DNA of 64,000 bases from Roseicyclus sp965662675 (GTDB taxonomy: Bacteria > Pseudomonadota > Alphaproteobacteria > Rhodobacterales > Rhodobacteraceae). A program made the position numbers and the translations under genes. Where the stretch lies: assembly GCF_965662675.1 (NCBI RefSeq), contig NZ_CBFIIK010000004.1, positions 30,510-94,509 of the forward strand. Direction: 5' to 3'. Positions 1-8,776 of this stretch are shown here, piece by piece; positions within the stretch are counted from its first letter, which is position 1; every line of letters starts with the position of its first letter. The notes beneath the pieces were generated by a model, which saw nothing but the letters and a program-made list of their open reading frames with translations, was not told where the DNA came from and ran no database searches.

Positions 1-67
1 CCCGTTTTTCTTACCTTTTTCAGCTTCTCCCGCGGGGTAAATGCGTCGCCACGTCAGACAGTTAATG

Positions 68-85
68 TGTAAGTTTTAATTGACA
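68..85. promoter_or_regulatory. PpsR/CrtJ-type operator before bchF
   Basis: The sequence has the exact TGT-N12-ACA spacing bound by the redox-responsive photosynthesis repressor PpsR (CrtJ). The right half of the site, TTGACA at 80-85, is also a perfect sigma-70 -35 hexamer; a weak -10 (TAACTT, 104-109) follows at 18 bp. A repressor here would cover the -35 of the bchF operon. The rest of 1-140 shows no gene. Motif and spacing are seen; PpsR binding is inferred from the family, since the ppsR gene is not in the window. Confidence 0.7.
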
Positions 86-140
86 CTCTACCCCGCCGGA
101 GGCTAACTTTTCCATATCGTCCAAAGGAATCGAACATCGA

Positions 141-626
141 ATGCCGACCGAAACACTGACATCGGTACCGTCACGCCAGCTTTACACCTCAGAGGAACGG
201 GCCCGGCGAGACAGCACGGTTTGGACGACCGTGCAGGGTGTTCTGGCGCCGCTGCAATTCGTGGTTTTTCTTGTTTCCTTGGGCTTGGTGCTGCGTTTCA
301 TGATGACGGGCGCGGGTTATGAGGCGGCGACGTTTTCGATCATCGCAAAGACGATCGTGCTTCTGACGATCATGGTCACAGGCGCGATCTGGGAGAAGGT
401 GGTCTTTGGCCAATACCTCTTTGCCGAGGCCTTCTTCTGGGAGGATGTGGTCAGCTTCCTCGTGATCGCGCTGCATCTTGGCTATGTCTGGGCGCTGATC
501 GCGGGTTGGTCGCATGCCGACCAGATGTGGATCGCGCTTGCGGCCTACACCGCCTATGTCGTCAACGCCGCCCAGTTCATCTGGAAGCTGCGCATGGCGC
601 GGCTGGATGCGGGGGCGCGCGCATGA
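141..626 (+). CDS. bchF: 2-vinyl bacteriochlorophyllide hydratase BchF
   Basis: BchF hydrates the C3 vinyl group of (bacterio)chlorophyllide to the hydroxyethyl form, a step after chlorophyllide a formation in bacteriochlorophyll a synthesis. The 161-residue protein is the usual size and has four hydrophobic segments (about residues 34-54, 65-90, 103-124 and 128-150), fitting a membrane enzyme. It is the first gene of the plus-strand bch-puh run and its stop overlaps the bchN start by 4 nt (ATGA), so translation is probably coupled. A PpsR-type operator lies 55 nt upstream of its start. Confidence 0.93.
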   Translation: MPTETLTSVPSRQLYTSEERARRDSTVWTTVQGVLAPLQFVVFLVSLGLVLRFMMTGAGYEAATFSIIAKTIVLLTIMVTGAIWEKVVFGQYLFAEAFFWEDVVSFLVIALHLGYVWALIAGWSHADQMWIALAAYTAYVVNAAQFIWKLRMARLDAGARA

Positions 627-1906
627 ACCGCCCAGCCAATATCCCCGCCGCCACCTGTCGCGATGCGCCCATCCTGAAAGAGCGTGGCCAGCGCGAGGTG
701 TTTTGCGGACTGACCGGCATCATCTGGCTGCACCGCAAGATGCAAGATGCCTTCTTCCTCGTCGTCGGCTCGCGCACCTGCGCGCATCTGCTGCAATCGG
801 CCGCCGGTGTGATGATCTTCGCCGAACCCCGCTTCGGCACCGCGATCTTGGAAGAAACCGATCTGGCGGGGCTTGCCGATGCCAATGACGAGCTTGACCG
901 CGAGGTCGGTCGTCTTTTGTCGCGCCGTCCTGATATCAAGCAGCTGTTCCTCGTCGGCTCTTGCCCTTCGGAAGTCATCAAGCTCGACCTCGCCCGCGCG
1001 GCTGAGCGTCTGACGCAAATCCACGCGCCCCATGTGCGTGTGCTGAACTATTCCGGCAGTGGCATTGAGACGACCTTCACCCAAGGTGAGGATGCTTGTC
1101 TCGCTTCCATGGTTCCCGTCCTCCCCGGGACGGAAGCGCGCGAGCTTTTGCTTGTGGGTGCGCTGCCGGATGTTGTCGAAGATCAGGCCGTCGGCCTCTT
1201 GACGAAAATGGGTATCGGGCCAATCCGGGTTTTGCCCGCGCCGCGCACATCGGATGCGCCGGGTGTTGGCCCGAACACGGTCTTCGCCTGCCTTCAGCCC
1301 TTCCTCGGCGATACCGCCGCCGCATTGGAGCGGCGTGGTGCGCGAATGATCCAAGCGCCCTTTCCCTTCGGCGAAGAGGGCACGACACTTTGGCTGCGCG
1401 CCATCGCGGATGAATTCGGTGTCGACGACGCCAATTTCGAGGCCGTCACCGCCGCACCGCGCGCCCGCGCGCGGACGGCCATCGCCAATGCCTCCGAACA
1501 TCTGCGCGGCAAGTCGGTCTTCTTCATGCCCGACAGCCAGTTGGAAATCCCGCTAGCGCGCTTCCTGACCCGCGAATGCGGGATGGAGGCGATCGAGATC
1601 GGCCAGCCTTTCATTCACAAGGGCCTTGTCGGCCCCGATATGGATCTTATCCCGGCGGGCCCCACCGTTTCCGAGGGCCAAGATGTCGATAAACAACTCG
1701 ACCGCGTCCGCGCCGCGCGGCCCGACCTGACGGTTTGCGGCCTTGGCCTCGCCAATCCCCTGGAGGCCGAGGGGCTCACGACCAAATGGGCCATCGAACT
1801 GGTGTTCACGCCCGTCCACTTCTACGATCAGGCGGGCGATCTGGCGGGCCTCTTCAGCCGCCCGCTCCGCCGCCGCGCCCTCCTGAAACTGGAGGCTGCG
1901 GAATGA
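623..1906 (+). CDS. bchN: Light-independent protochlorophyllide reductase subunit N
   Basis: BchN is the NifD-like subunit of dark-operative protochlorophyllide oxidoreductase; with BchB it forms the catalytic (NB)2 core that reduces ring D of protochlorophyllide. The 427-residue protein has the expected Fe-S ligands: Cys28 (VFCGLTG), Cys53 (SRTCAHL) and the Cys in GSCPSE near residue 114. The fourth ligand is supplied by BchB Asp36. The ATG at 623 was chosen because it overlaps the bchF stop and gives the family N-terminus; an upstream in-frame extension would run through bchF. A GC-rich palindromic repeat separates it from bchB. Confidence 0.96.
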   Translation: MNRPANIPAATCRDAPILKERGQREVFCGLTGIIWLHRKMQDAFFLVVGSRTCAHLLQSAAGVMIFAEPRFGTAILEETDLAGLADANDELDREVGRLLSRRPDIKQLFLVGSCPSEVIKLDLARAAERLTQIHAPHVRVLNYSGSGIETTFTQGEDACLASMVPVLPGTEARELLLVGALPDVVEDQAVGLLTKMGIGPIRVLPAPRTSDAPGVGPNTVFACLQPFLGDTAAALERRGARMIQAPFPFGEEGTTLWLRAIADEFGVDDANFEAVTAAPRARARTAIANASEHLRGKSVFFMPDSQLEIPLARFLTRECGMEAIEIGQPFIHKGLVGPDMDLIPAGPTVSEGQDVDKQLDRVRAARPDLTVCGLGLANPLEAEGLTTKWAIELVFTPVHFYDQAGDLAGLFSRPLRRRALLKLEAAE

Positions 1907-1910
1907 CCCG

Positions 1911-1968
1911 TCATCTTCTCTGTTTCAAAAATATCCCGGGGGTCCGGGGGCCGCGCCCCCGGAAGCAG
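1911..1968 (-). repeat. Palindromic repeat, copy A (bchN-bchB gap)
   Basis: This fills the 64-nt gap between bchN and bchB. On the minus strand it reads a GC-rich hairpin (CCGGGGG-CGCGG-CCCCCGG type), then CCCCCGGGATATTT, then a GAAACAGAGAAGATG tail. The tail and CCCCCGGGATATTT core are shared with the copies near 31463 and 53923. All other gene junctions from bchF to bchM overlap or are very short, so this looks like an insertion into a compact operon. It would form a strong stem in the mRNA ahead of bchB. Confidence 0.75.
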
Positions 1969-1970
1969 TT

Positions 1971-3548
1971 ATGAAGCTGACCGTCTGGACATATGAGGGC
2001 CCGCCCCATGTCGGCGCGATGCGCGTCGCCACGGCGATGAAAGGGCTGCACTACGTTCTGCACGCCCCGCAGGGCGATACCTATGCCGATCTTTTGTTCA
2101 CCATGATCGAGCGGCGTGGCCACCGCCCGCCGGTCAGCTACACCACTTTCGAGGGCCGTGATCTGGGCGAGGATACGGCGGGCCTTTTCAAGCGCGCCTG
2201 TCAGGATGCTTTTGACCGCTTTCAGCCCCAAGCGCTGATTGTCGGTGCCTCTTGCACTGCCGAGTTGATCCAAGATGATCCGGGCGGTCTGGCCGAGACG
2301 ATGAACCTTCCTGTGCCGGTCATCGCGCTGGAATTGCCAAGCTATCAGCGCAAGGAAAACTTCGGCACGGATGAGACATTCTATCAGCTTGTGAAGGCGC
2401 TGGCGCAGCCCGTCGAGAAAACCCCCGAGATCACCGCGAACCTGATCGGCCCACTTGCGCTGGGCTTTCGGCATCGTGACGATATCGAAGAGATCAAGGG
2501 CCTGCTCTATGACATGGGCATCGGCATAAATGTCGTGGCCCCCTTCGATGCTACCCCTCATGATCTGACCCGCCTCGGGGCGGCGCATATCAACATCCTG
2601 ATGTATCCCGAACATGCGGAAACGGCTGCCCGCCATATGGAGCGGGTGCTTGGCATTCCCTATACGAAAACCGTGCCCATTGGCGTCGGCGCGACCCATG
2701 ATTTCGTGGCCGAAGTGGCCCGGATCTGCGGTGTCGCGCCGAAAAAGGACCTCTCGCGCCTGCGCCAGCCCTGGTGGTCGAAATCGGTCGACAGCACCTA
2801 CTTGACGGGCAAGCGCGTCTTCATCTTCGGCGATGCGACCCATGTGCAGACCGCCGCCCGCATCGCGCGCGACGAGATGGGGTTCGAGGTGGTCGGGATC
2901 GGCTGTTACAACCGCGAATTCGCCCGGCCCATCCGTCAGCTTGCCAAGGATTTCGGCCTCGAGGCACTGATCAGCGATGATTACCTCGAGGTTGAAAAAG
3001 CCATCGAGGACGCCGCGCCCGAGATGATCCTCGGCACCCAGATGGAGCGTCATATCGGCAAGCGCTTGGGCATCCCCTGCGCCGTGATCTCGGCCCCCGT
3101 CCATGTTCAGGATTTCCCCGCCCGCTATTCCCCCCAGATGGGCTGGGAAGGCGCGAACGTGATCTTCGACACGTGGATTCATCCGCTGGTGATGGGGCTG
3201 GAGGAGCATCTGCTCGCGATGTTCCGCGAGGATTTCGAGTTTCACGACGAAGCCGGTGCCAGCCACCACGGCGGGCATTCGCCGAAACCGGTGGAGGGGG
3301 GCCAGCCCCCCGCTGCTGCGCAGCCCCCCCGGAGTATTTCGGAAGCAAAGATGGACGAAGAGGCCGCAGCGCAGACGGGTACCGATGTCATGGTCTGGCT
3401 GGCCGATGCCGAGCGAGAGCTGAAGAAGATCCCCTTTTTCGTGCGGGGCAAGGCGCGGCGCAATACCGAGAAATTCGCAGCCGAACGCGGCGTGACGGAA
3501 ATCAGCGTCGATACGCTTTACGAGGCCAAGGCCCATTATGCGCGGTGA
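1971..3548 (+). CDS. bchB: Light-independent protochlorophyllide reductase subunit B
   Basis: BchB is the NifK-like partner of BchN in dark-operative protochlorophyllide reductase. Asp36, the unusual oxygen ligand of the NB cluster, is present in the APQGD context. Residues 1 to about 425 form the catalytic part. The last ~60 residues (VWLADAERELKKIPFF onwards) match the small C-terminal domain of the family. The linker between them, about residues 443-461, is encoded by a copy of a GC-rich repeat found elsewhere in the window between genes. Total length (525 aa) is still normal, because this linker varies within the family. The stop overlaps bchH by 11 nt. Confidence 0.96.
   Translation: MKLTVWTYEGPPHVGAMRVATAMKGLHYVLHAPQGDTYADLLFTMIERRGHRPPVSYTTFEGRDLGEDTAGLFKRACQDAFDRFQPQALIVGASCTAELIQDDPGGLAETMNLPVPVIALELPSYQRKENFGTDETFYQLVKALAQPVEKTPEITANLIGPLALGFRHRDDIEEIKGLLYDMGIGINVVAPFDATPHDLTRLGAAHINILMYPEHAETAARHMERVLGIPYTKTVPIGVGATHDFVAEVARICGVAPKKDLSRLRQPWWSKSVDSTYLTGKRVFIFGDATHVQTAARIARDEMGFEVVGIGCYNREFARPIRQLAKDFGLEALISDDYLEVEKAIEDAAPEMILGTQMERHIGKRLGIPCAVISAPVHVQDFPARYSPQMGWEGANVIFDTWIHPLVMGLEEHLLAMFREDFEFHDEAGASHHGGHSPKPVEGGQPPAAAQPPRSISEAKMDEEAAAQTGTDVMVWLADAERELKKIPFFVRGKARRNTEKFAAERGVTEISVDTLYEAKAHYAR
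3296..3352 (+). repeat. Palindromic repeat, copy B (inside bchB)
   Basis: Within the bchB reading frame there is a G-run/C-run hairpin (GGGGGG-CCAG-CCCCCC), a small palindrome GCTGCTGCGCAGC, then CCCCCCCGGAGTATTTCGG and an AAGCAAAGATG tail. This is the same order of parts as in the intergenic copies at 31463 and 53923. In frame it encodes a Gly/Gln/Pro/Ala-rich stretch ending in PRSISEAKM. Homology of the element is inferred from shared architecture and tail sequence by eye. Confidence 0.65.
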
Positions 3549-6500
3549 TGGCGATCATATCCCCGGCTACCGGGTCGTGATCGTCACGCTCGATAGCCAT
3601 GCGGCTGGTCCAGCGGCGCGGGTTTCAGAGCGGCTAGCAGGTGAGTTTCCGGGCCTGAATGTCAGCGTTCATGCCGCGGCCGAATGGGCCGAAAACCCGC
3701 TCGCGCTGGAAGAGGCGCGGCTTGCTGTGCGCCATGGTGATATCATCGTGGCGAACCTGTTGTTCATCGAAGAGCATATCACCGCGATCTTGCCCGAATT
3801 GCAGGCGCGGCGCGACGCCTGCGACGCGATGATCGGGGTGATTTCCGCGCGCGAGGTCGTTCAGCTGACGCGCATGGGCGAGTTGGACATGATGAAGCCC
3901 GCAACCGGGCCGATGAAATTGCTCAAGAAACTGCGCGGATCAAAAGAACCTTCGGCCAATTCCGGCGAAAAGCAGATGAAGCTTTTGCGCCGCCTGCCCA
4001 AGATCCTGAAATTCATTCCCGGCAAGGCGCAGGATCTGCGGGCGTGGTTCTTGACCATGCAGTATTGGCTGGGTGGGTCCGACGACAATGTCGAGCAGAT
4101 GATCCGTTTCCTGATCGGCAGCTATGCCAGCGACCGCGCTTTCAAGGGTGCGCGTGCGGCGGCCCCGATCGATTACCCCGAAGTGGGCTTGTATCACCCC
4201 GATCTGCCCGGTCATCGGATCACCACCAACCCCGCCGATCTGCCGCAGCCCGCGAACCCGGTCGCGACCGTGGGCTTGATGATGATGCGCAGCTATGTGC
4301 TTGCTTCGGACACGGCGCATTATGATGGCGTGATCCGTCAGATGCAGGCCGCCGGTCTGGCCGTTCTGCCCGCCTTTGCCGGTGGGCTGGATGGGCGGCC
4401 CGCGATCGAGGCGTATTTCGAAGGCGGCAAAATCGACGCGCTGGTATCGCTCACCGGGTTCAGCCTGATCGGCGGTCCGGCCTATAACGATAGCGCGGCG
4501 GCGGTGGCGGTTCTGAAGGATCTGGACCTGCCCTATATCGCGGCGCATGCGCTGGAGTTTCAGACGCTCGGCCAATGGGCCTCTTGTGCGGGTGGGCTTG
4601 GGCCGGTCGAGACCACGATGTTGGTCGCGCTTCCCGAGATCGATGGGGCCACCAACCCGACCGTGTTTGGCGGGCGGCATGGGCTTGATGGCTGTCAGGG
4701 CTGTGCGCTGATGTGCCAAAGCCAATCGGCGACCAAGGCGATGGCGCCGTGCCCCGAGCGGATCATCAGCCTTGTCGAGAAAACAAAGCGCCTTGCCCTG
4801 CTCAGGCGCAAGCGCAACGCCGAGAAGAAGGTGGCCATCGTCTTGTTCGGTTTCCCGCCCAATGCGGGGGCGATCGGCACGGCGGCCTATTTGAGTGTCT
4901 TTGAAAGCCTTTTTAACACGCTGACACGGATGCGGGCCGATGGCTACGCGGTCGAGGTTCCCACCTCGGTCGATGAATTGCGTGAGGCGGTCCTGAAGGG
5001 CAATGCCAAGCAATATGGGCAAGAGGCCAATGTCGCCGACCATGTCGATGCCGACACGATGGTGCGCAATACACCAACGCTGAATGAGATCGAAGCGGTT
5101 TGGGGCCCCGCACCCGGTAAAATCCAGTCCGATGGGCGCGGTGTGTTCATCCTTGGCCAGCAATTCGGCAATGTCTTCGTCGGTGTGCAGCCGACCTTTG
5201 GCTATGAGGGCGACCCGATGCGCCTGTTGTTCGAGCATGGCTTTGCCCCGACCCATGCCTTTGCCCAGTTCTACCTGTGGCTGCGCAACACATACCGCGC
5301 CGATGTGCTTTTGCATTTCGGCATGCATGGCGCGCTGGAATTCATGCCGGGCAAACAGGCGGGTCTGGGCGCGCGCGATTGGCCCGACCGGCTGATCGGC
5401 GAGATGCCGAATGTCTATCTTTATGCCTCCAACAACCCGTCCGAGGCGACGCTGGCCAAGCGGCGGTCCAATGCCGTGACGATCACGCATCTGACCCCGC
5501 CCTTGGCTGCCGCCGGGCTGTACAAGGGGCTATCGGAACTCAAGGACAGCCTGACACGCTGGCGCGCGCTGGCCCCCGACGCGCATGAGCGTAACGATCT
5601 GGCCGCGCTGATCGCCACCCAGGCCGAGGCGGTCGATCTGACCGAGCGGAACCCGGATCGGCTGTGGCTGACGCTGCTGGAAACCGAGGACGCACTGATC
5701 ACCGACGGGCTGCATGTGGTGGGCCGCCCGATGGCTGAGGCGGAGTTGCAAGAGCATCTGCGCGTCATGGCGGAAACCGATCCTGATACGCGGGTTCGGA
5801 TCGAAAATCTGTTGCGCCAGGAGACGGAACTGGGCGGGCTGATGCGCGCGCTGTCGGCGCGCTATATCGAACCTGTGCCGGGTGGTGATCTGATCCGTTC
5901 GCCCGAGGTGCTGCCCACGGGGCGTAACATCCATGCCTTCGATCCGTTCCGCATGCCGACGGCTTTCGCCCTGCAAGATGGGGCCAAACAGGCGCAGCGG
6001 CTGATCGAGGCAGCGGGCGAGTTTCCGCGCTCGGTTGCGCTGGTGTTGTGGGGGTCGGACAATATCAAATCCGATGGTGGCCCGATCGCGCAGGCCTTGG
6101 CCCTGATGGGAACAAAGCCGCGTTTTGACGGTTATGGGCGGCTCTGCGGTGCCGATCTGATCCCGCTGGCCGAATTGGGCCGCCCGCGGATCGATGTGGT
6201 CATGACGCTGTCGGGAATTTTCCGCGACCTCTTGCCGTTGCAGACCCGAATGCTGGCCGAAGCCGCCTATAAGGCCGCCATCGCCGATGAGCCGCCCGAG
6301 ATGAATTTCGTGCGCGCCCATGCATTGGATTACGCGGCCAAGATGGGCGTCGCCATGGAAGAGGCCAGCTTGCGCGTCTTTTCCAATGCCGAGGGTGCCT
6401 ATGGCTCGAACGTCAACCAGCTGGTTGATAGCGGCGCTTGGGGCGAAGAGGACGAGCTGGCCGATGCCTATCAGGCGCGGAAATCCTTTGCCTATGGCAT

Positions 6501-7107
6501 GGATGGCAAGGCGCACAAGAATGCCGGTTTGTTGCAGGCGGCGTTGAAGGATGTCGATCTGGCCTATCAGAACCTTGAATCGGTCGAGTTGGGTGTCACC
6601 ACGGTCGATCATTACTTCGATACGCTGGGCGGCATTTCGCGCGCCGTGAAACGCGCCAAGGGCGGGCAAGAGGCCCCGGTTTTCATCGGCGATCAGACGC
6701 GTGGCGCGGGCAAGGTGCGCACGCTGAAAGATCAGGTCGCGCTGGAAACCCGGTCACGCAGCTTGAACCCGAAATGGTTCGAGGGGCTGCTCAAGCATGG
6801 CCATGAGGGCGTGCGCATGATCGAGGCACAGGTGACCAATACGCTGGGCTGGTCGGCCACCACGGGTCAGGTCGAACCTTGGGTCTATCAACGCCTGTCC
6901 GAGACATTCGTGCTGGACGAAGAGATGCGCCGCCGGATGGCGGCGCTGAACCCACAGGCCTCGGTCCGGATGGCCAATCGCCTGATCGAGGCGTTCGAAC
7001 GGAATTACTGGCAACCCGATGAGGCCACTTTGGCCGCACTTCAGGCTGGCGCTGATGAGCTGGAAGACACGCTTGAGGGGCTGACCCCAGGCATGGCCGC
7101 GGAATAG
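3538..7107 (+). CDS. bchH: Magnesium chelatase subunit H
   Basis: BchH is the large porphyrin-binding subunit of Mg-chelatase, which with BchI and BchD inserts Mg2+ into protoporphyrin IX at the branch from haem to bacteriochlorophyll. The 1189-residue length is typical. The protein shows the CobN/BchH family pattern, for example the GMHGALEFMPGKQ and ASNNPSEA segments around residues 600-640. The ATG at 3538 lies inside the end of bchB (11-nt overlap), suggesting coupled translation. Its chelatase partners bchI and bchD are in the minus-strand group at 17-20 kb. Confidence 0.96.
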   Translation: MRGDGDHIPGYRVVIVTLDSHAAGPAARVSERLAGEFPGLNVSVHAAAEWAENPLALEEARLAVRHGDIIVANLLFIEEHITAILPELQARRDACDAMIGVISAREVVQLTRMGELDMMKPATGPMKLLKKLRGSKEPSANSGEKQMKLLRRLPKILKFIPGKAQDLRAWFLTMQYWLGGSDDNVEQMIRFLIGSYASDRAFKGARAAAPIDYPEVGLYHPDLPGHRITTNPADLPQPANPVATVGLMMMRSYVLASDTAHYDGVIRQMQAAGLAVLPAFAGGLDGRPAIEAYFEGGKIDALVSLTGFSLIGGPAYNDSAAAVAVLKDLDLPYIAAHALEFQTLGQWASCAGGLGPVETTMLVALPEIDGATNPTVFGGRHGLDGCQGCALMCQSQSATKAMAPCPERIISLVEKTKRLALLRRKRNAEKKVAIVLFGFPPNAGAIGTAAYLSVFESLFNTLTRMRADGYAVEVPTSVDELREAVLKGNAKQYGQEANVADHVDADTMVRNTPTLNEIEAVWGPAPGKIQSDGRGVFILGQQFGNVFVGVQPTFGYEGDPMRLLFEHGFAPTHAFAQFYLWLRNTYRADVLLHFGMHGALEFMPGKQAGLGARDWPDRLIGEMPNVYLYASNNPSEATLAKRRSNAVTITHLTPPLAAAGLYKGLSELKDSLTRWRALAPDAHERNDLAALIATQAEAVDLTERNPDRLWLTLLETEDALITDGLHVVGRPMAEAELQEHLRVMAETDPDTRVRIENLLRQETELGGLMRALSARYIEPVPGGDLIRSPEVLPTGRNIHAFDPFRMPTAFALQDGAKQAQRLIEAAGEFPRSVALVLWGSDNIKSDGGPIAQALALMGTKPRFDGYGRLCGADLIPLAELGRPRIDVVMTLSGIFRDLLPLQTRMLAEAAYKAAIADEPPEMNFVRAHALDYAAKMGVAMEEASLRVFSNAEGAYGSNVNQLVDSGAWGEEDELADAYQARKSFAYGMDGKAHKNAGLLQAALKDVDLAYQNLESVELGVTTVDHYFDTLGGISRAVKRAKGGQEAPVFIGDQTRGAGKVRTLKDQVALETRSRSLNPKWFEGLLKHGHEGVRMIEAQVTNTLGWSATTGQVEPWVYQRLSETFVLDEEMRRRMAALNPQASVRMANRLIEAFERNYWQPDEATLAALQAGADELEDTLEGLTPGMAAE

Positions 7108-7121
7108 GAAGGACGACACCG

Positions 7122-8084
7122 ATGTTGGACGAAAAATCACCCCCCGCCGCCCGCGCCGCGATGCGCGAGGCCGCAGGTCTGGCCAAGCGCGATCTCGGCG
7201 CACCCCCTGTTTTGCGCAAGGGCGAGGATGGTGAGGGATCGCTGCAAGTGCATCTCGACCCCGATATGAAGATCGAAGGCGCGCAGGTATTCGCCGTTTA
7301 CGGAAAGGGCGGGATCGGTAAATCCACGACCTCTTCCAACCTGTCGGCGGCGTTCTCCAAGCTGGGTAAAAAGGTGCTTCAGATCGGCTGCGACCCCAAG
7401 CATGACAGCACCTTCACCCTGACCGGCCATTTGCAGCCGACGGTGATCGACATTCTCAAGGATGTGGATTTCCACGCCGAGGAGCTTCGCCCCGAGGATT
7501 TCGTGACCACGGGCTATAATGGCGTGATGTGCATCGAGGCGGGTGGCCCGCCTGCCGGCACCGGCTGTGGCGGTTATGTCGTTGGCCAGACCGTGAAGCT
7601 GCTCAAGCAGCATCACCTGCTGGAAGATACCGATGTCGTGATCTTCGATGTGTTGGGCGATGTGGTGTGTGGCGGCTTTGCCGCGCCGCTGCAACATGCC
7701 GACCGCGCCGTGATCGTGACGGCAAATGATTTCGACAGTATCTACGCGATGAACCGCATCATCGCCGCCGTGCAGGCCAAATCGAAGAACTACAACGTGC
7801 GGCTCGCGGGCTGCATCGCCAACCGTTCCAAGGCCACGGATGAGGTTGATCGCTACTGCGCCGAGGTTGGTTTCAACCGCATCGCACATATGCCCGATGT
7901 GGATGCGATCCGCCGCTCGCGGCTGAAGAAAAAGACCCTGTTCGAAATGCCCGATGAAGAAGACATCGTGCAATGCCGCGCCGAATATATCCGGCTGGCC
8001 GAGACCCTGTGGGCCGGAACAGAGCCGCTTTCGCCCTCGCCGCTGGAAGATCGGCACATCTTTGAATTGCTCGGGTTCGATTGA
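7122..8084 (+). CDS. bchL: Light-independent protochlorophyllide reductase ATP-binding protein
   Basis: BchL is the NifH-like homodimeric ATPase that feeds electrons to the BchNB complex. The P-loop (YGKGGIGKSTT, about residues 60-70) and the two Cys ligands of the shared 4Fe-4S cluster (AGTGCGG and DVVCGGF contexts) are visible. At 320 aa it is slightly longer than many BchL proteins because of a ~15-residue N-terminal extension; Met14 could be an alternative start. AGGAAGGAC precedes the chosen ATG. The stop shares one base with the bchM start (TGATG). Confidence 0.96.
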   Translation: MLDEKSPPAARAAMREAAGLAKRDLGAPPVLRKGEDGEGSLQVHLDPDMKIEGAQVFAVYGKGGIGKSTTSSNLSAAFSKLGKKVLQIGCDPKHDSTFTLTGHLQPTVIDILKDVDFHAEELRPEDFVTTGYNGVMCIEAGGPPAGTGCGGYVVGQTVKLLKQHHLLEDTDVVIFDVLGDVVCGGFAAPLQHADRAVIVTANDFDSIYAMNRIIAAVQAKSKNYNVRLAGCIANRSKATDEVDRYCAEVGFNRIAHMPDVDAIRRSRLKKKTLFEMPDEEDIVQCRAEYIRLAETLWAGTEPLSPSPLEDRHIFELLGFD

Positions 8085-8776
8085 TGGTCGCAACGCCGAC
8101 ATATGGCGCGACGCGCGACCGGGTCGAAGAGTATTTCGACCGCACCGCGACCCGCACATGGGAGCGGCTGACCTCTGACGCGCCCGTGTCTGGTATTCGC
8201 CAGACCGTGCGCGAAGGGCGCGACCGGATGCGTGCGATCATGTTGGCGCAATTGCCCGGCGATCTGACCGGCAAGCGTGTACTCGATGCGGGCTGCGGCA
8301 CGGGTGCGATGACCGAGGAATTGGCCCGTCGCGGGGCGGATGTGGTCGCCATCGACATCTCGCCCGCGCTGGTCGAGATCGCGGCCAAGCGCCTGCCCGA
8401 AGGCCTGGCCCCGCGCGTCACCTTCACCTCGGGCGATATGCTGGCCGAGGGCTTGGGTGCGTTCGATCATGTCATGGCGATGGACAGCATGATCTACTAC
8501 ACCGCCCCCGACCTTGGCCGCGCCTTGGCCCATCTTTGCCCCCGCGTCCAGGACGGCATCGTCTTTACCGTCGCCCCCCGCACCGCTTTCCTGATGGCCT
8601 TTTGGAGCTTGGGAAAGCTGTTCCCACGTTCTGACCGCTCGCCCGTGATGATCCCGCATGATCCGCGCAAGCTGGCACAAGAAGCGGCTCGAAACGGCGC
8701 GTCAGGCTCGATCAAGGAAATCGAACGGGTCGCCCGTGGTTTCTACATATCGACATGCTTGGAGTACCGGGCATGA
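8084..8776 (+). CDS. bchM: Magnesium-protoporphyrin O-methyltransferase
   Basis: BchM transfers a methyl group from S-adenosylmethionine to the C13 propionate of Mg-protoporphyrin IX, the step after Mg-chelatase and before the AcsF cyclase. The SAM-binding motif VLDAGCGTG is at about residues 65-73, in a Rossmann-type methyltransferase of 230 aa. The ATG at 8084 (TGATG overlap with bchL) was preferred to the TTG one codon upstream. The end overlaps lhaA by 4 nt. Confidence 0.94.
   Translation: MVATPTYGATRDRVEEYFDRTATRTWERLTSDAPVSGIRQTVREGRDRMRAIMLAQLPGDLTGKRVLDAGCGTGAMTEELARRGADVVAIDISPALVEIAAKRLPEGLAPRVTFTSGDMLAEGLGAFDHVMAMDSMIYYTAPDLGRALAHLCPRVQDGIVFTVAPRTAFLMAFWSLGKLFPRSDRSPVMIPHDPRKLAQEAARNGASGSIKEIERVARGFYISTCLEYRA

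Noticed and set aside
1911..3536. Long minus-strand open frame (541 codons) opposite bchB
   Set aside because: It is an antisense shadow of a certain gene; composition (His, Arg, Gly rich) is that of a GC-rich non-coding frame and no motif is seen.
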